Origin: Burkholderia cenocepacia
GTDB taxonomy: Bacteria; Pseudomonadota; Gammaproteobacteria; Burkholderiales; Burkholderiaceae
DNA: 64,000 nt
Reading direction: 5' to 3'
NCBI RefSeq assembly: GCF_900446215.1
Contig: NZ_UAQZ01000012.1
Location: 62,001 to 126,000 of the forward strand
Shown here: piece by piece, positions 39,696 to 51,183 of the stretch
Numbering within the stretch: the stretch's first letter is position 1
How the letters are laid out: every line of letters begins with the position of its first letter
Notes under the pieces: model-generated
Told to the model about the DNA's origin: nothing
The model's database searches: none
Seen by the model: the letters and a program-made list of their open reading frames with translations, nothing else
Position numbers and translations under genes: made by a program

Positions 39696-41089
39696 GCGGA
39701 CACCCCCATCCAGTCGTTCGCCCCCGCGAGCAGCGGCACGCGCGCCGTCGCGGCGCGCAGCGCGCCGTGCGCGTCGGCGATCTCCATCGTCTCCAGCCAT
39801 TCCTCGAACTCGGGCGCGCGGCGCAGCCCGAGCACCTCGCGCACGTAGAGCTGGTCATGGAACGACGTGCTCTGGTAGTTCAGCATCACGTCGTCGGCGC
39901 CCGGAATTCCCATGATGAAGTTGATGCCGGCCGCCCCCAGCAGCGTCAGCAGCGTGTCCATGTCGTCCTGGTCGGCTTCCGCATGGTTCGTGTAGCAGAT
40001 GTCGCAGCCCATCGGCACGCCGAGCAGCTTGCCGCAGAAGTGATCCTCGAGGCCCGCGCGGATGATCTGCTTGCCGTCGTACAGGTATTCGGGCCCGATG
40101 AAGCCGACCACGGTGTTCACGAGGAACGGCTCGAACTTGCGCGCGACCGCATACGCGCGCACTTCGCAGGTCTGCTGGTCGACGCCGAAATGCGCGTTCG
40201 CCGACAGCGCGCTGCCCTGGCCCGTCTCGAAGTACATCAGGTTGTTGCCGACCGTGCCGCGCTTCAGCGCCAGTGCGGCCTCGCGCGCCTCGCCGAGCAG
40301 CGCGAGCGAGATCCCGAAGCTGGCATTGGCCTTCTCGGTGCCCGCGATCGACTGGAACACGAGATCGACCGGCGCGCCCTTCTCGATCGCCGCGATCGTG
40401 TTGGTCACGTGCGTGAGCACGCACGACTGGGTCGGCACGCCGTAGCGTTCGCGAAAGCCGTCGATCATCGCGAGCAATTTCACGATCGCCGCGAGGCTGT
40501 CGGTGGCCGGGTTGATGCCGATCATCGCGTCGCCGCAGCCGTACATCAGCCCGTCGAGCATCGATGCGGCGATGCCCTTCACGTCATCGGTCGGGTGATT
40601 CGGCTGCAGCCGCACCGACATCCGGCCGGCCAGCCCGACCGTGTTGCGAAAGCGCGTGACGACGCGGCGCTTCCTCGCGGCCGCGATCAGGTCCTGGTTG
40701 CGCATCAGCTTCGACACGGCCGCGACCATCTCGGGCGTGAGGCCGGGCGCGATTCGCTCGAGCGCCGCGCCGTCGGCCGCGGGCGACAGCAACCAGTTGC
40801 GGAAATCGCCGACGGTGAGGTGCGAGATGTCGGCGAACGCCTGCGCGTCGTGATCGTCGATGATGAGGCGCGTGACCTCGTCGTCTTCATACGGGATCAC
40901 CGCTTCGTTCAGGAACGCCTTCAGCGGCACGCCCGCGAGCGCGATCTTCGCGGCGACGCGCTCCTCCTCGCTCGCCGCCGCGACGCCGGCGAGCTGGTCG
41001 CCGGAACGCAGCGGGCTCGCCTTCGCGAGCAGCGTCTTCAGGTCCGCGAAGCGGTACGTGCGCGGACCGATCGTCTCCGTATAGGACAT
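39692..41089 (-). CDS. eutB: ethanolamine ammonia-lyase large subunit
   Basis: This 465-aa TIM-barrel subunit binds ethanolamine and adenosylcobalamin. Clear segments are RNTVGLAGRMSVRLQPNHPTDD, GYGCGDAMIGINPATDS-like MYGCGDAMIGINPATD, TQSCVLTHVTN and ANASFGISLALLGEA. The start MSYTETIGPR has AAGGAG about 10 bases upstream. No microcompartment genes are visible, so acetaldehyde is probably handled by the free aldehyde dehydrogenase. Confidence 0.95.
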   Translation of the reverse strand: MSYTETIGPRTYRFADLKTLLAKASPLRSGDQLAGVAAASEEERVAAKIALAGVPLKAFLNEAVIPYEDDEVTRLIIDDHDAQAFADISHLTVGDFRNWLLSPAADGAALERIAPGLTPEMVAAVSKLMRNQDLIAAARKRRVVTRFRNTVGLAGRMSVRLQPNHPTDDVKGIAASMLDGLMYGCGDAMIGINPATDSLAAIVKLLAMIDGFRERYGVPTQSCVLTHVTNTIAAIEKGAPVDLVFQSIAGTEKANASFGISLALLGEAREAALALKRGTVGNNLMYFETGQGSALSANAHFGVDQQTCEVRAYAVARKFEPFLVNTVVGFIGPEYLYDGKQIIRAGLEDHFCGKLLGVPMGCDICYTNHAEADQDDMDTLLTLLGAAGINFIMGIPGADDVMLNYQSTSFHDQLYVREVLGLRRAPEFEEWLETMEIADAHGALRAATARVPLLAGANDWMGVSA

Positions 41090-41180
41090 CGTGCGAGTCT
41101 CCTTGTCCATCTCGGGGCCGGTTCACGCCCCCGATCAAAAGCCGACGGCGCACCCGTTCGACGGGGCGCGCCGGATGCCG

Positions 41181-41225
41181 TCAGGAACGGCCTTTCACTT
41201 TCACCTTCGCCTGCACCGTCGGCAT
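41181..41225 (-). CDS. 14-aa ORF between eat and eutB
   Basis: The ATG stands 3 bases after the eat stop codon and is preceded by GAGGAG at good spacing. It codes MPTVQAKVKVKGRS and stops at TGA. The strong ribosome site and alternating Val/Lys pattern make it worth keeping, but a peptide product is unproven. Confidence 0.4.
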   Translation of the reverse strand: MPTVQAKVKVKGRS

Positions 41226-41228
41226 CGC

Positions 41229-42641
41229 TCACTCCTCGAGCAGCGCGTCGCCGGGCGCGCTCGCGCGCTGCGCGCGGGTCGCGAGGAAGTACGCGTAACC
41301 GACCGCGAGGAAGCCGACGAACACCAGCGCGACCAGCCCGTTGAAATACACCATCGTACCGAGGCAGACCAGCGCCGCGAGGATCGCGAATGCCGGGAAG
41401 ATCGGATACAGCGGCGCGCGGAACGGTCGCTCCAGGTTCGGCTGCGAGCGGCGCAGCTTGAACAGCGCCGCCATGCTCACGATATACATCACGATCGCGC
41501 CGAACACCGACATCGTCACGATATTCGCGGTGAGCGTCTGCCCGCCGAACTGGATCAGCTCGTCGCTGTAGATCGCGGCGATCCCGACCACGCCGCCCGC
41601 GAGGATCGCGCGGTACGGCGTCTTGAAGCGCGGATGCACCTTCGCGAGCCATTCGGGCAGGTAGCCTTCGCGGGCCAGCGCGAAGATCTGGCGCGAATAG
41701 CCGAGGATGATCCCGTGGAACGACGCGACGAGCCCGAACAGCCCGAGCCACACGAGCATGTGCATCCAGCCGCTGTTCGCGCCGACGATGTACTTCATCG
41801 CCTGCGGCAGCGGATCGTTGATGTTCGCGAGCTTGGTCCAGTCGCCCGCGCCGCCGGCGAACACCATCACGCCGATCGCGAGCGCCACGAGGGTCAGGAT
41901 CCCGGCCACGTACGCGATCGGAATCGAGCGCTTCGGGTTCTTCGCTTCCTCGGCGGCCATCGCGACGCCTTCGATCGCGAGAAAGAACCAGATCGCGAAC
42001 GGAATCGCCGCGAACATCCCGTGGAACGCGCCCAGGCTGAAGTGATCGGCGCCCGACCAGCCGCCCTTCGTGAAATTGCTCCACGCGAAACCCGGCGACA
42101 CGACGCCCATGAACACCAGCAGCTCGAAGATCGCGAGCAGCGTGACGACGAGCTCGAAGGTCGCCGCGATCTGCACGCCGACGATGTTCAGCGCCATGAA
42201 CACGAGATACGCGCCCATCGCCGCGTGTTTCGGTTCGAGCCCCGGAAACTGCACGTGCAGGTACGCGCCGATCGCGAGCGCGATCGCGGGCGGCGCGAAC
42301 ACGAACTCGACGAGCGTCGCGGCGCCGGCCAGATAGCCGCCGGTCGGGCCGAACGCGCGGCGCGCATACGCGAACGGGCCGCCCGCATGCGGAATCGACG
42401 TCGTCAGCTCGGTGAAACTGAAGATGAAGGTGGTGTACATCGCCGCGACGAACAGCGCGGTGATTACGAAACCCAGCGTGCCGGCGCTCGCCCAGCCGTA
42501 GCTCCAGCCGAAGTATTCGCCGGAAATCACGAGGCCGACCGCGATGCCCCACAGTTGACAGGTCCCGAGCGTCTGCTGCAGCGCGGGCTGGCCGGACAGC
42601 TTGGCGCCGGCGGCGGGCCGGCCATTCGACTCTGCTTTCAT
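41229..42641 (-). CDS. eat: ethanolamine permease (APC family)
   Basis: This 470-aa inner-membrane transporter has about 12 hydrophobic segments and belongs to the amino acid-polyamine-organocation family. The N-terminus has WGIAVGLVISGEYFGWSYGWASAGTLGF and the core PHAGGPFAYARRAFGP, as in ethanolamine permeases. Position before eutBC on the same strand fixes the substrate. It is the first gene of the cluster, with about 190 bases to the next gene upstream. Confidence 0.92.
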   Translation of the reverse strand: MKAESNGRPAAGAKLSGQPALQQTLGTCQLWGIAVGLVISGEYFGWSYGWASAGTLGFVITALFVAAMYTTFIFSFTELTTSIPHAGGPFAYARRAFGPTGGYLAGAATLVEFVFAPPAIALAIGAYLHVQFPGLEPKHAAMGAYLVFMALNIVGVQIAATFELVVTLLAIFELLVFMGVVSPGFAWSNFTKGGWSGADHFSLGAFHGMFAAIPFAIWFFLAIEGVAMAAEEAKNPKRSIPIAYVAGILTLVALAIGVMVFAGGAGDWTKLANINDPLPQAMKYIVGANSGWMHMLVWLGLFGLVASFHGIILGYSRQIFALAREGYLPEWLAKVHPRFKTPYRAILAGGVVGIAAIYSDELIQFGGQTLTANIVTMSVFGAIVMYIVSMAALFKLRRSQPNLERPFRAPLYPIFPAFAILAALVCLGTMVYFNGLVALVFVGFLAVGYAYFLATRAQRASAPGDALLEE

Positions 42642-42830
42642 CGGACTCTCTCCTCAAAGGCGCCGGGCCTGCGGACCAGCGCGACTGAGAATCGATGCTA
42701 GAGAGTCATTAAACGACGTGTTATCGAAATTCGGCAAAGATCGCGGCTGACGTTTCGCTTGCGGAAACGCCGGCCGCGTCCGTTGCGACGTCGATCCGGG
42801 CCCGCGCGACGCAGGCCCGATCGTCCGTGC

Positions 42831-44294
42831 TTACTGGCCGCCGCCGCGCTGGTTGAACCAGCGGTCGAGCAGCTTGCCGGCCGCCTCGCGACCGCCGAGG
42901 CCGAACGACAGCGCAACGGCCACCGCGATCGCGCCGAGCACGAGACCGAACGCGAGCTGGACGATTTCGTTGGCGATGCCCATCGCGCGCAGCCCCATCG
43001 CGAACACGAGGCCGAGGATCGCGAATTGCACGATGCGTGCGAACAGCACGCTGTGCTCGCGGTCGGCCTGCTCGATCACGCGGCGGGCGAGGCCCGCGAG
43101 CCACACGCCGATCACGAGGATCACGCCGCCCATCAGCACGTGGCCGCCGAATTCGATGAACAGCGTGACGACGTCGCGCACCTGCGAGAAACCGAGCCGG
43201 TTCGCGGCCTCGACCGACGCGAACAGCATCGCGAAAAACACGATCAGCCGCGCGACCAGCACTGACGGCTGCAGGATCCCGGAGAACACGCGCTCGACAC
43301 CGAGCACGGCCGGCAGCCCGTCGACGCCGGCGGCTTCCAGCAGCTTCTGCGCGAGCGACGCGACGAAGCGGGCGAAGTAGAACGTGACCAGCACGATCAC
43401 GATCGCCGCGACGATGTCCGGCACCGCGCCGAGGAACTGGTTCAGCATGTTGGTCGCGGGGATCGAGATCGCGTCGATCTTCAGCGCGTCGAGCGCGGAG
43501 ATCAGCGTCGGCACGAACACGAACACGTAGACGATCGTGCCGACCAGGCTCGACACGCGCACCGGCGTCGGGCTGTCGATTCCCTGCGTGAGGCGGTCGG
43601 CGCCGGCCGCGACCAGCAGATTGGTCACGAGGCCGCGCAGCACGCGCGCGACGACCCAGCCGACGAAGCCGATCACCGCGGCCGCGAAAATGTTCGGCAC
43701 GATCGCGAGCAGCTTGTCGACCATCCCCTGCACCGGCGACAGCAGCCCCGACAGCGCGAACGACGCGAGGATCGCCGGCAGGAACATCAGGATCACGAGC
43801 CAGAACAGCACGTCGCCGAGATAGCCGCTCATCGGCTGCATGCCGGCGCTTTCGGACAGCGTGGCGTCGACCTTGCTCGCCTTCAGCGCGCGGTTCGCGA
43901 GGCTGCGCAGCAGCGATGCGATCAGCCACGCGATCAGCGTCAGCGCCGCGCCGCCGATCAGGTTCGGCAGGTAGGTGACGATGTGCGTGACGAGCAGCGA
44001 GAACGGATTGGAGACCGCGTACAGGTTGAGCACGTTGAAGATGCCCACCGCGGTGACGAGCAGCACGAGCCAGAACAGGCCGCCGGCGATGATGCGTTCG
44101 ACGCACGCGCCCTGGCCGGTGCTGTCGGTGATCCGCTGATCGACCTTCAGCGCGTTGAGCAGGCGCAACGCGCCGGCCCGCACCGCCACGGCGATCAGCC
44201 AGCCGATCACCAGGATGCCGATCGCGCCGGCGATCTTGGGCAGGTATCCGCCTAGCGTGGTCTGCAGCGACGTGATGAAGCTGGAAGCATCCAT
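42831..44294 (-). CDS. MscS-like / conserved TM-helix repeat membrane protein
   Basis: This 487-aa protein has about 10-11 membrane segments built from repeated units, each with a hydrophobic helix followed by a polar turn (PKIAGAIGILVIGWLIAV, PNLIGGAALTLIAWLIAS, PNIFAAAVIGFVGWVVAR, PDIVAAIVIVLVTFYFAR). This is the repeated TM helix of small mechanosensitive-channel relatives. No full MscS C-terminal domain is seen. GGGAGAAGAAGAA precedes the start MDASSF. A role in osmotic adjustment is inferred from family only. Confidence 0.75.
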   Translation of the reverse strand: MDASSFITSLQTTLGGYLPKIAGAIGILVIGWLIAVAVRAGALRLLNALKVDQRITDSTGQGACVERIIAGGLFWLVLLVTAVGIFNVLNLYAVSNPFSLLVTHIVTYLPNLIGGAALTLIAWLIASLLRSLANRALKASKVDATLSESAGMQPMSGYLGDVLFWLVILMFLPAILASFALSGLLSPVQGMVDKLLAIVPNIFAAAVIGFVGWVVARVLRGLVTNLLVAAGADRLTQGIDSPTPVRVSSLVGTIVYVFVFVPTLISALDALKIDAISIPATNMLNQFLGAVPDIVAAIVIVLVTFYFARFVASLAQKLLEAAGVDGLPAVLGVERVFSGILQPSVLVARLIVFFAMLFASVEAANRLGFSQVRDVVTLFIEFGGHVLMGGVILVIGVWLAGLARRVIEQADREHSVLFARIVQFAILGLVFAMGLRAMGIANEIVQLAFGLVLGAIAVAVALSFGLGGREAAGKLLDRWFNQRGGGQ

Positions 44295-44569
44295 TTCTTC
44301 TTCTCCCGAAAACGTGGCGTTGCGATTGAACATCGACGAACTACCTGCGTACTTCGAAAACGTGCGTTGCCGCCGGAGCAACTTACCTGAGAAAAATGAC
44401 GCGTTCACCCGATTTCACCGTCTTTAACTTTAGTCATAGATCCCGGAGGGGCAAGACCCCATTTCGTCGAAATTAAAAAGGGATCGATGATTCGGGGTCC
44501 CGCATTTCCGCAAGATTTATCCATTCGGGCCGTGCTACCGTGGCGTCGGTGCTTGCCCCGGACACGTCG

Positions 44570-45451
44570 ATGCCCCCCACCGAAACCAACCCCGAGCCGC
44601 CCGCGTGGGCCCGCTACGCGGCGAGCGTGGCGCGCGTTCACGCGTACATCAGCACGCATCTCGACGGCCCGCTCGACCTGAACCGGCTCGCCGAAGTCGC
44701 GTGCCTGTCGCCGTATCACTGGCAGCGCGTCTATCGCGCGCTGTACGGCGAGTCGATCGTGCTGACGGTGCGGCGGATGCGGATCGTGCGGGCGTCCGAG
44801 GATCTGGTCTGCACCACGCGGCCGCTCGACGAGATCGCGCGGCGGGCCGGCTACGGGTCGACTCACGCGTTCGCGCGGGCGTTTCGCGACGCGTACGGCG
44901 TGCTGCCCGCGCAGCACCGGCGCACCGGCAGCCACCGGCCGATTTATCCACTACAGCGAGGAGAGGAAGACATGTTCAAGCACGAGGTCGAGATCCGGCG
45001 TCTGCCGGCACTGCGCGGCTACGCGGTGGCGCACACCGGTGCGTATATGAAGGTGGGCGACGCGTTCGGGCGCATCGGCGCGTGGGCCGGGCAGCACGGG
45101 CTGATCGGCCCGGGCGCGAAGATGATCGGGATCTTCTACGACGATCCGGACACGACGCCCGAAGCGCAGTTGCGCGCGAAGGCCTGCCTGATGCCGGCCG
45201 ACGGCGCGCCGGACGTGGCGCCCGTGCCGCCGGTCGAGCGCGCGACGATCGCGGGCGGCGAATACGCGGTGCTGCTGCATACGGGGCCGTATGCGGACCT
45301 GAAGACGGCCTACCAGTGGCTCTACGGCGACTGGCTGCGTCATTCGGGCCGCGAAGCCGCCGACGCGCCGCCGTTCGAGCTGTACCTCAATACGCCGATG
45401 GACACGGCGCCGGCCGATCTGCGCACCGAAATTCACCTGCCGTTGCGCTGA
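44570..45451 (+). CDS. AraC-type regulator with GyrI-like effector domain
   Basis: This 293-aa protein has an N-terminal AraC double helix-turn-helix (residues 10-110, RLAEVACLSPYHWQRVYRAL and RRAGYGSTHAFARAFRDAYG) and a C-terminal GyrI-like small-molecule domain (residues 130-293). It is the Rob/SoxS-with-GyrI arrangement of multidrug-type regulators. The ATG at 44570 is chosen over a GTG at 44540. It is divergent from the TM-repeat protein. Confidence 0.83.
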   Translation: MPPTETNPEPPAWARYAASVARVHAYISTHLDGPLDLNRLAEVACLSPYHWQRVYRALYGESIVLTVRRMRIVRASEDLVCTTRPLDEIARRAGYGSTHAFARAFRDAYGVLPAQHRRTGSHRPIYPLQRGEEDMFKHEVEIRRLPALRGYAVAHTGAYMKVGDAFGRIGAWAGQHGLIGPGAKMIGIFYDDPDTTPEAQLRAKACLMPADGAPDVAPVPPVERATIAGGEYAVLLHTGPYADLKTAYQWLYGDWLRHSGREAADAPPFELYLNTPMDTAPADLRTEIHLPLR

Positions 45452-45609
45452 GCGACGGGTGTGCCGCGCAGCCGTGTATCTTGACGAACCGCGACGATAT
45501 TGCGGGTGCGACGATGCCCGGGACGGCACCGGGCATGCCGGTGCGCCGGCCTTGAACGAAGCGCGCCGGCCCGTGCGTATGCGTAGCCGGCGCGAATTCG
45601 CGGAGATCC

Positions 45610-45987
45610 TTAAGCCGCCGGCGTCCCGCAGCCGGGGCAGAACCGCGCGTCGGCCGCCAGCGCCGCATGGCAGCGGCTGCAAGCCTTGCCGCGTTGCGCC
45701 GTGCCGCATTGCGCGCAGAAGCGTGCATCGGCTGCGTTGAGTGCGCCGCAACCGGCGCAGGCGAGCTGGCTCAGCGCCAGATTCCCGCCCCGACCACCGT
45801 TCGCCGCATCGGCCGGCGCCTGCCAGCCCCAGCCGTGGCGATCGCGGCCGCGCGCATCGTGGCCACCATGGCCGCCCTGGCGCGACCCGCCGTGATGCCC
45901 GCCACCGTGACCGCCGTCACCGCCGTGGCCGTGCCCGCTGCCATGACCGCCGCCGTGGCCGCCGAGAATCCGTTTCAGAAAGCTCAT
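45610..45987 (-). CDS. His/Gly-rich double zinc ribbon protein
   Basis: This 125-aa protein begins with a Gly/His-rich stretch (residues 9-50, GGHGGGHGSGHGHGG type), able to bind metal ions, followed by two zinc ribbons: CAGCGALNAADARFCAQCG and CSRCHAALAADARFCPGCG. It starts 10 bases after the end of the CadA-type ATPase on the same strand, so it belongs to the metal operon. A metal-buffering or chaperone role is inferred. Confidence 0.72.
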   Translation of the reverse strand: MSFLKRILGGHGGGHGSGHGHGGDGGHGGGHHGGSRQGGHGGHDARGRDRHGWGWQAPADAANGGRGGNLALSQLACAGCGALNAADARFCAQCGTAQRGKACSRCHAALAADARFCPGCGTPAA

Positions 45988-45997
45988 CGTCCGCTCC

Positions 45998-48538
<2,541 letters not shown>

Positions 48539-48568
48539 GACAACCTCCTTTGTGGCTTGACGGTGTAG

Positions 48569-48599
48569 AGTTAACACCCTGAAGCCACTACAAGGTCAA
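48569..48599 (-). promoter_or_regulatory. MerR-type promoter/operator of cadA
   Basis: On the minus strand, TTGACC and TTAACT are separated by 19 bases, the overlong spacer of MerR-controlled promoters. The dyad ACCTTGTAGTGGCTTCAGGGT fills the spacer and resembles CadR/ZntR operators. Confidence 0.8.
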
Positions 48600-48619
48600 C
48601 CCTTACACGGGAGAAAGGC

Positions 48620-49051
48620 ATGAAGATTGGCGAACTGGCCAAAGCGGCCCGCTGCACGCCCGAGACGATCCGTTTCTACGAGAAAGAGGGTCTAATGCCG
48701 GACGCGGAGCGCACCGATTCGAACTACCGCAACTACACCGACGTGCACGTCGAACGGCTGCGCTTCATCCGCAACTGCCGCGCGCTCGACATGGCGCACG
48801 ACGAGATCCGCGCACTGCTGCGGCTCACCGACACGCCGGCCGACCGCTGCGATTCGATCAATTCGCTGCTCGACGATCACATCGGACACGTCGATGCGCG
48901 CCTCGCGGAACTCACGCAGTTGCGCGACCAGCTCACCGAACTGCGGCGCCAGTGCGTCGGCGAGCATTCGGTCGAGGATTGCGGGATCGTGCATGGCCTC
49001 GCGACGATGGAAACCGTCGCGCCGGCCGCGAAGCGCTCGCACCTCGGCTGA
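48620..49051 (+). CDS. cadR: MerR-family metal regulator CadR
   Basis: This 143-aa regulator has the MerR winged helix (MKIGELAKAARCTPETIRFYEKEGLMP), a dimerisation helix, and metal-binding Cys residues at DRCDSINSLLDDHIGHV and CVGEHSVEDCGIVHGL. The pattern fits the CadR/PbrR group that responds to Cd, Pb or Zn. It is divergent from cadA across the MerR-type operator. Confidence 0.9.
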   Translation: MKIGELAKAARCTPETIRFYEKEGLMPDAERTDSNYRNYTDVHVERLRFIRNCRALDMAHDEIRALLRLTDTPADRCDSINSLLDDHIGHVDARLAELTQLRDQLTELRRQCVGEHSVEDCGIVHGLATMETVAPAAKRSHLG

Positions 49052-49083
49052 AACCCTTGTCAAATCTGATAGTCTGATCGAGA

Positions 49084-49118
49084 ATAGTTATATTATTACT
49101 AGATATACTTTAACTATT
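49084..49118. promoter_or_regulatory. AT-rich dyad before the PadR gene
   Basis: ATAGTTATATTATTACTAG and ATATACTTTAACTAT form an imperfect inverted repeat ending 1-2 bases before the start codon. It is the most AT-rich stretch of the region and probably holds the promoter and an autoregulatory operator. Confidence 0.5.
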
Positions 49119-49119
49119 C

Positions 49120-49692
49120 ATGTCTACGAGCCGCCCGTCCCCGCTCGCGCTGGCCGTCCTCGCGACGCTCACCGAAACGCCGATGCATCCGTACGGGATG
49201 CTGCAGCAACTGAAGGCCCGTGGATACGACGAAGTCGTCAACGTGCGGCAACGCACAAGCCTCTACCAGACGATCGACCGGCTGCTGCGCGACGGGCTGA
49301 TCGCCGTGCACGACACCGAGCGCGACGGCGCGTTTCCTGAGCGCACGCTGTATGCGCTGACCGAAGCCGGGCACACCGCCGGGCAGGCATGGCTGCACGC
49401 GCTGCTCGCGGAGCCCGCGCGCGAATTTCCGGCATTCGGCGCCGGCCTCGCGTTCCTGCCGCTGCTCGATGCCGAGGACGCACGCCACCAGCTCGAGTTG
49501 CGCATCGCCCGGCTCGACGCCGAACGCGAGCGGCTGGAAGCGCTGCGCGCGACCGCGCAGGCCGATCAGGTGCCGCGCCTGTTCCTGCTGCAGAACGAGC
49601 ATGCGCTCGTGCTGCTCAATGCGGAGCTCGACTGGGCGCGCAGCGTCGTCGAGCACCTGAAGATCGGCGCGCTGCGCTGGGTGGACGGCTGA
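49120..49692 (+). CDS. PadR-family transcriptional regulator
   Basis: This 190-aa protein has the PadR winged helix (LAVLATLTETPMHPYGMLQQLKARGYDEVV ... SLYQTIDRLLRDGLI) and a C-terminal helical dimerisation part. The ATG lies almost directly after the AT-rich dyad, so the leader is short. Its end is convergent with the FAD oxidase gene. The effector is unknown. Confidence 0.85.
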   Translation: MSTSRPSPLALAVLATLTETPMHPYGMLQQLKARGYDEVVNVRQRTSLYQTIDRLLRDGLIAVHDTERDGAFPERTLYALTEAGHTAGQAWLHALLAEPAREFPAFGAGLAFLPLLDAEDARHQLELRIARLDAERERLEALRATAQADQVPRLFLLQNEHALVLLNAELDWARSVVEHLKIGALRWVDG

Positions 49693-49737
49693 CGCGTCGC
49701 GCCGCCCGATGCGGGTCGGCAACGGGCGGCGGCCGCG

Positions 49738-51168
49738 TCAAAGGACCTTGCCCGGATTGAGGATGCCGCGCGGGTCCAGCGCGGCCTTCAGGCGTCGCAT
49801 CAGCCCGATTTCCGCGTCGCTGCGCGTGTGCGCGAGATAAGGACGCTTGAGCACGCCGATCCCGTGCTCGGCCGACACCGACCCGCCCATGTCGCGCACC
49901 ACCGCATACACGCAGTGATCGAGCGCATCGGCGTCCGCGTCGGTCATCGCGGCCAGCGACACGCCGATATGCACGTTGCCGTCGCCGACATGGCCGAAGA
50001 ACAGGCACGTGAGCGCCGGCCAGCGCGTCCGCAACACCGCCTCGCAGCGCTCGGCGAACGCGCCGAGTTCGCCGGTCGGCAGACTCACGTCGAAGTTGAC
50101 GAGATGGGGCAGCGCATCGATCGCGAGGCCTTCGCGCAGCGTCCACAAATCGCGCGCCTGCCGCTCGGAAGTCGCGAGTACCGCATCGTCGACGAGCGCT
50201 GCATCGAACCCCGCGGCGAGCGCCGTTTCGAGCGCATGATGCGCATCGCCGCCCGGCGCGCTCGTCGCGCATTCGATCAACACCACGAAACCGCCGTCGC
50301 CGACGAACGGTGCCGACACACCGGGCGTATGCCGCGCGACGTAATCGTAGAACGCCGGCCACATCGCCTCGAAGCTGACGACTTCCGGCAGCGTGCGCAC
50401 GCGGTTCCACAGCGCGACCACCGCGTCGTAGTCGCGCACGCGGCAGAGCGCCGTGGCCGGCGCCGCGAGCAACGGATGCAGCCGCAGCACCGCGCGCGTG
50501 ACGACGCCGAGCGTCCCTTCGCTGCCGATGAACAGCTGCTTCAGGTCGTAGCCCGCGTTGTTCTTCAGCATCCGGTTCATCGACGACACGACCGTGCCGT
50601 CCGCGAGCACCGCTTCGAGCCCCAACACCTGCTCGCGCATCATTCCGTAGCGGATCGCACGCGTGCCGCCCGCGTTGGTCGCGAGCATGCCGCCGATCTG
50701 GCACGAGCCGCGCGCGCCGAGATCGACGCCGAACGTGAAGCCCGCCGCTTCCGCGGCGTCCTGCACGGTCTGCAGCGGCGTGCCCGCGCGCACGGTGATC
50801 GTGCCGGCCGCCGCGTCGAGCGCTTCGATGCCCGCGAAGCGCTCCATCGACAGCACGACCTCGCCGCCCAGCGCGACCGCCCCGCGCGCGAGCCCGGTCA
50901 GCCCGCCTTGCGGCACGACCGGCTGGCCGAGCCGCATGCACAGCGCGAGCGCGCGCGACACGTCGTCGACGCTGCGCGGGCGCACCAGCGCACGCGGCCG
51001 CACGCCGGCCGGCTCGTTGTACGCGGTGAAGTAACGTGGATCGATATCGGCCGCGCGCGTGACGAGCGCGTCGCCCAGTTCGGCGGCGAGCACCGCATCG
51101 ACGGCGTCGTCCGGCAACGGCCTGCCGTCCGGTGCGCGGCCCGCGACGGTCGGGTTCGGGGTCGGCAT
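49738..51168 (-). CDS. FAD-linked oxidase, GlcD/D-2-hydroxyacid dehydrogenase type
   Basis: This 476-aa flavoenzyme has an FAD-binding N-terminal domain (VVPQGGLTGLARGAV; GGMLATNAGGTRAIRYG) and an FAD-oxidase C-terminal domain (FGHVGDGNVHIGV; EHGIGVLKRPYL). The type oxidises D-2-hydroxy acids such as D-lactate or D-2-hydroxyglutarate. It ends the minus-strand cluster of aminotransferase, binding protein and oxidase, which suggests breakdown of an amino acid by way of a 2-hydroxy acid. Confidence 0.85.
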   Translation of the reverse strand: MPTPNPTVAGRAPDGRPLPDDAVDAVLAAELGDALVTRAADIDPRYFTAYNEPAGVRPRALVRPRSVDDVSRALALCMRLGQPVVPQGGLTGLARGAVALGGEVVLSMERFAGIEALDAAAGTITVRAGTPLQTVQDAAEAAGFTFGVDLGARGSCQIGGMLATNAGGTRAIRYGMMREQVLGLEAVLADGTVVSSMNRMLKNNAGYDLKQLFIGSEGTLGVVTRAVLRLHPLLAAPATALCRVRDYDAVVALWNRVRTLPEVVSFEAMWPAFYDYVARHTPGVSAPFVGDGGFVVLIECATSAPGGDAHHALETALAAGFDAALVDDAVLATSERQARDLWTLREGLAIDALPHLVNFDVSLPTGELGAFAERCEAVLRTRWPALTCLFFGHVGDGNVHIGVSLAAMTDADADALDHCVYAVVRDMGGSVSAEHGIGVLKRPYLAHTRSDAEIGLMRRLKAALDPRGILNPGKVL

Positions 51169-51183
51169 CGTGCGCGGCCCCGC

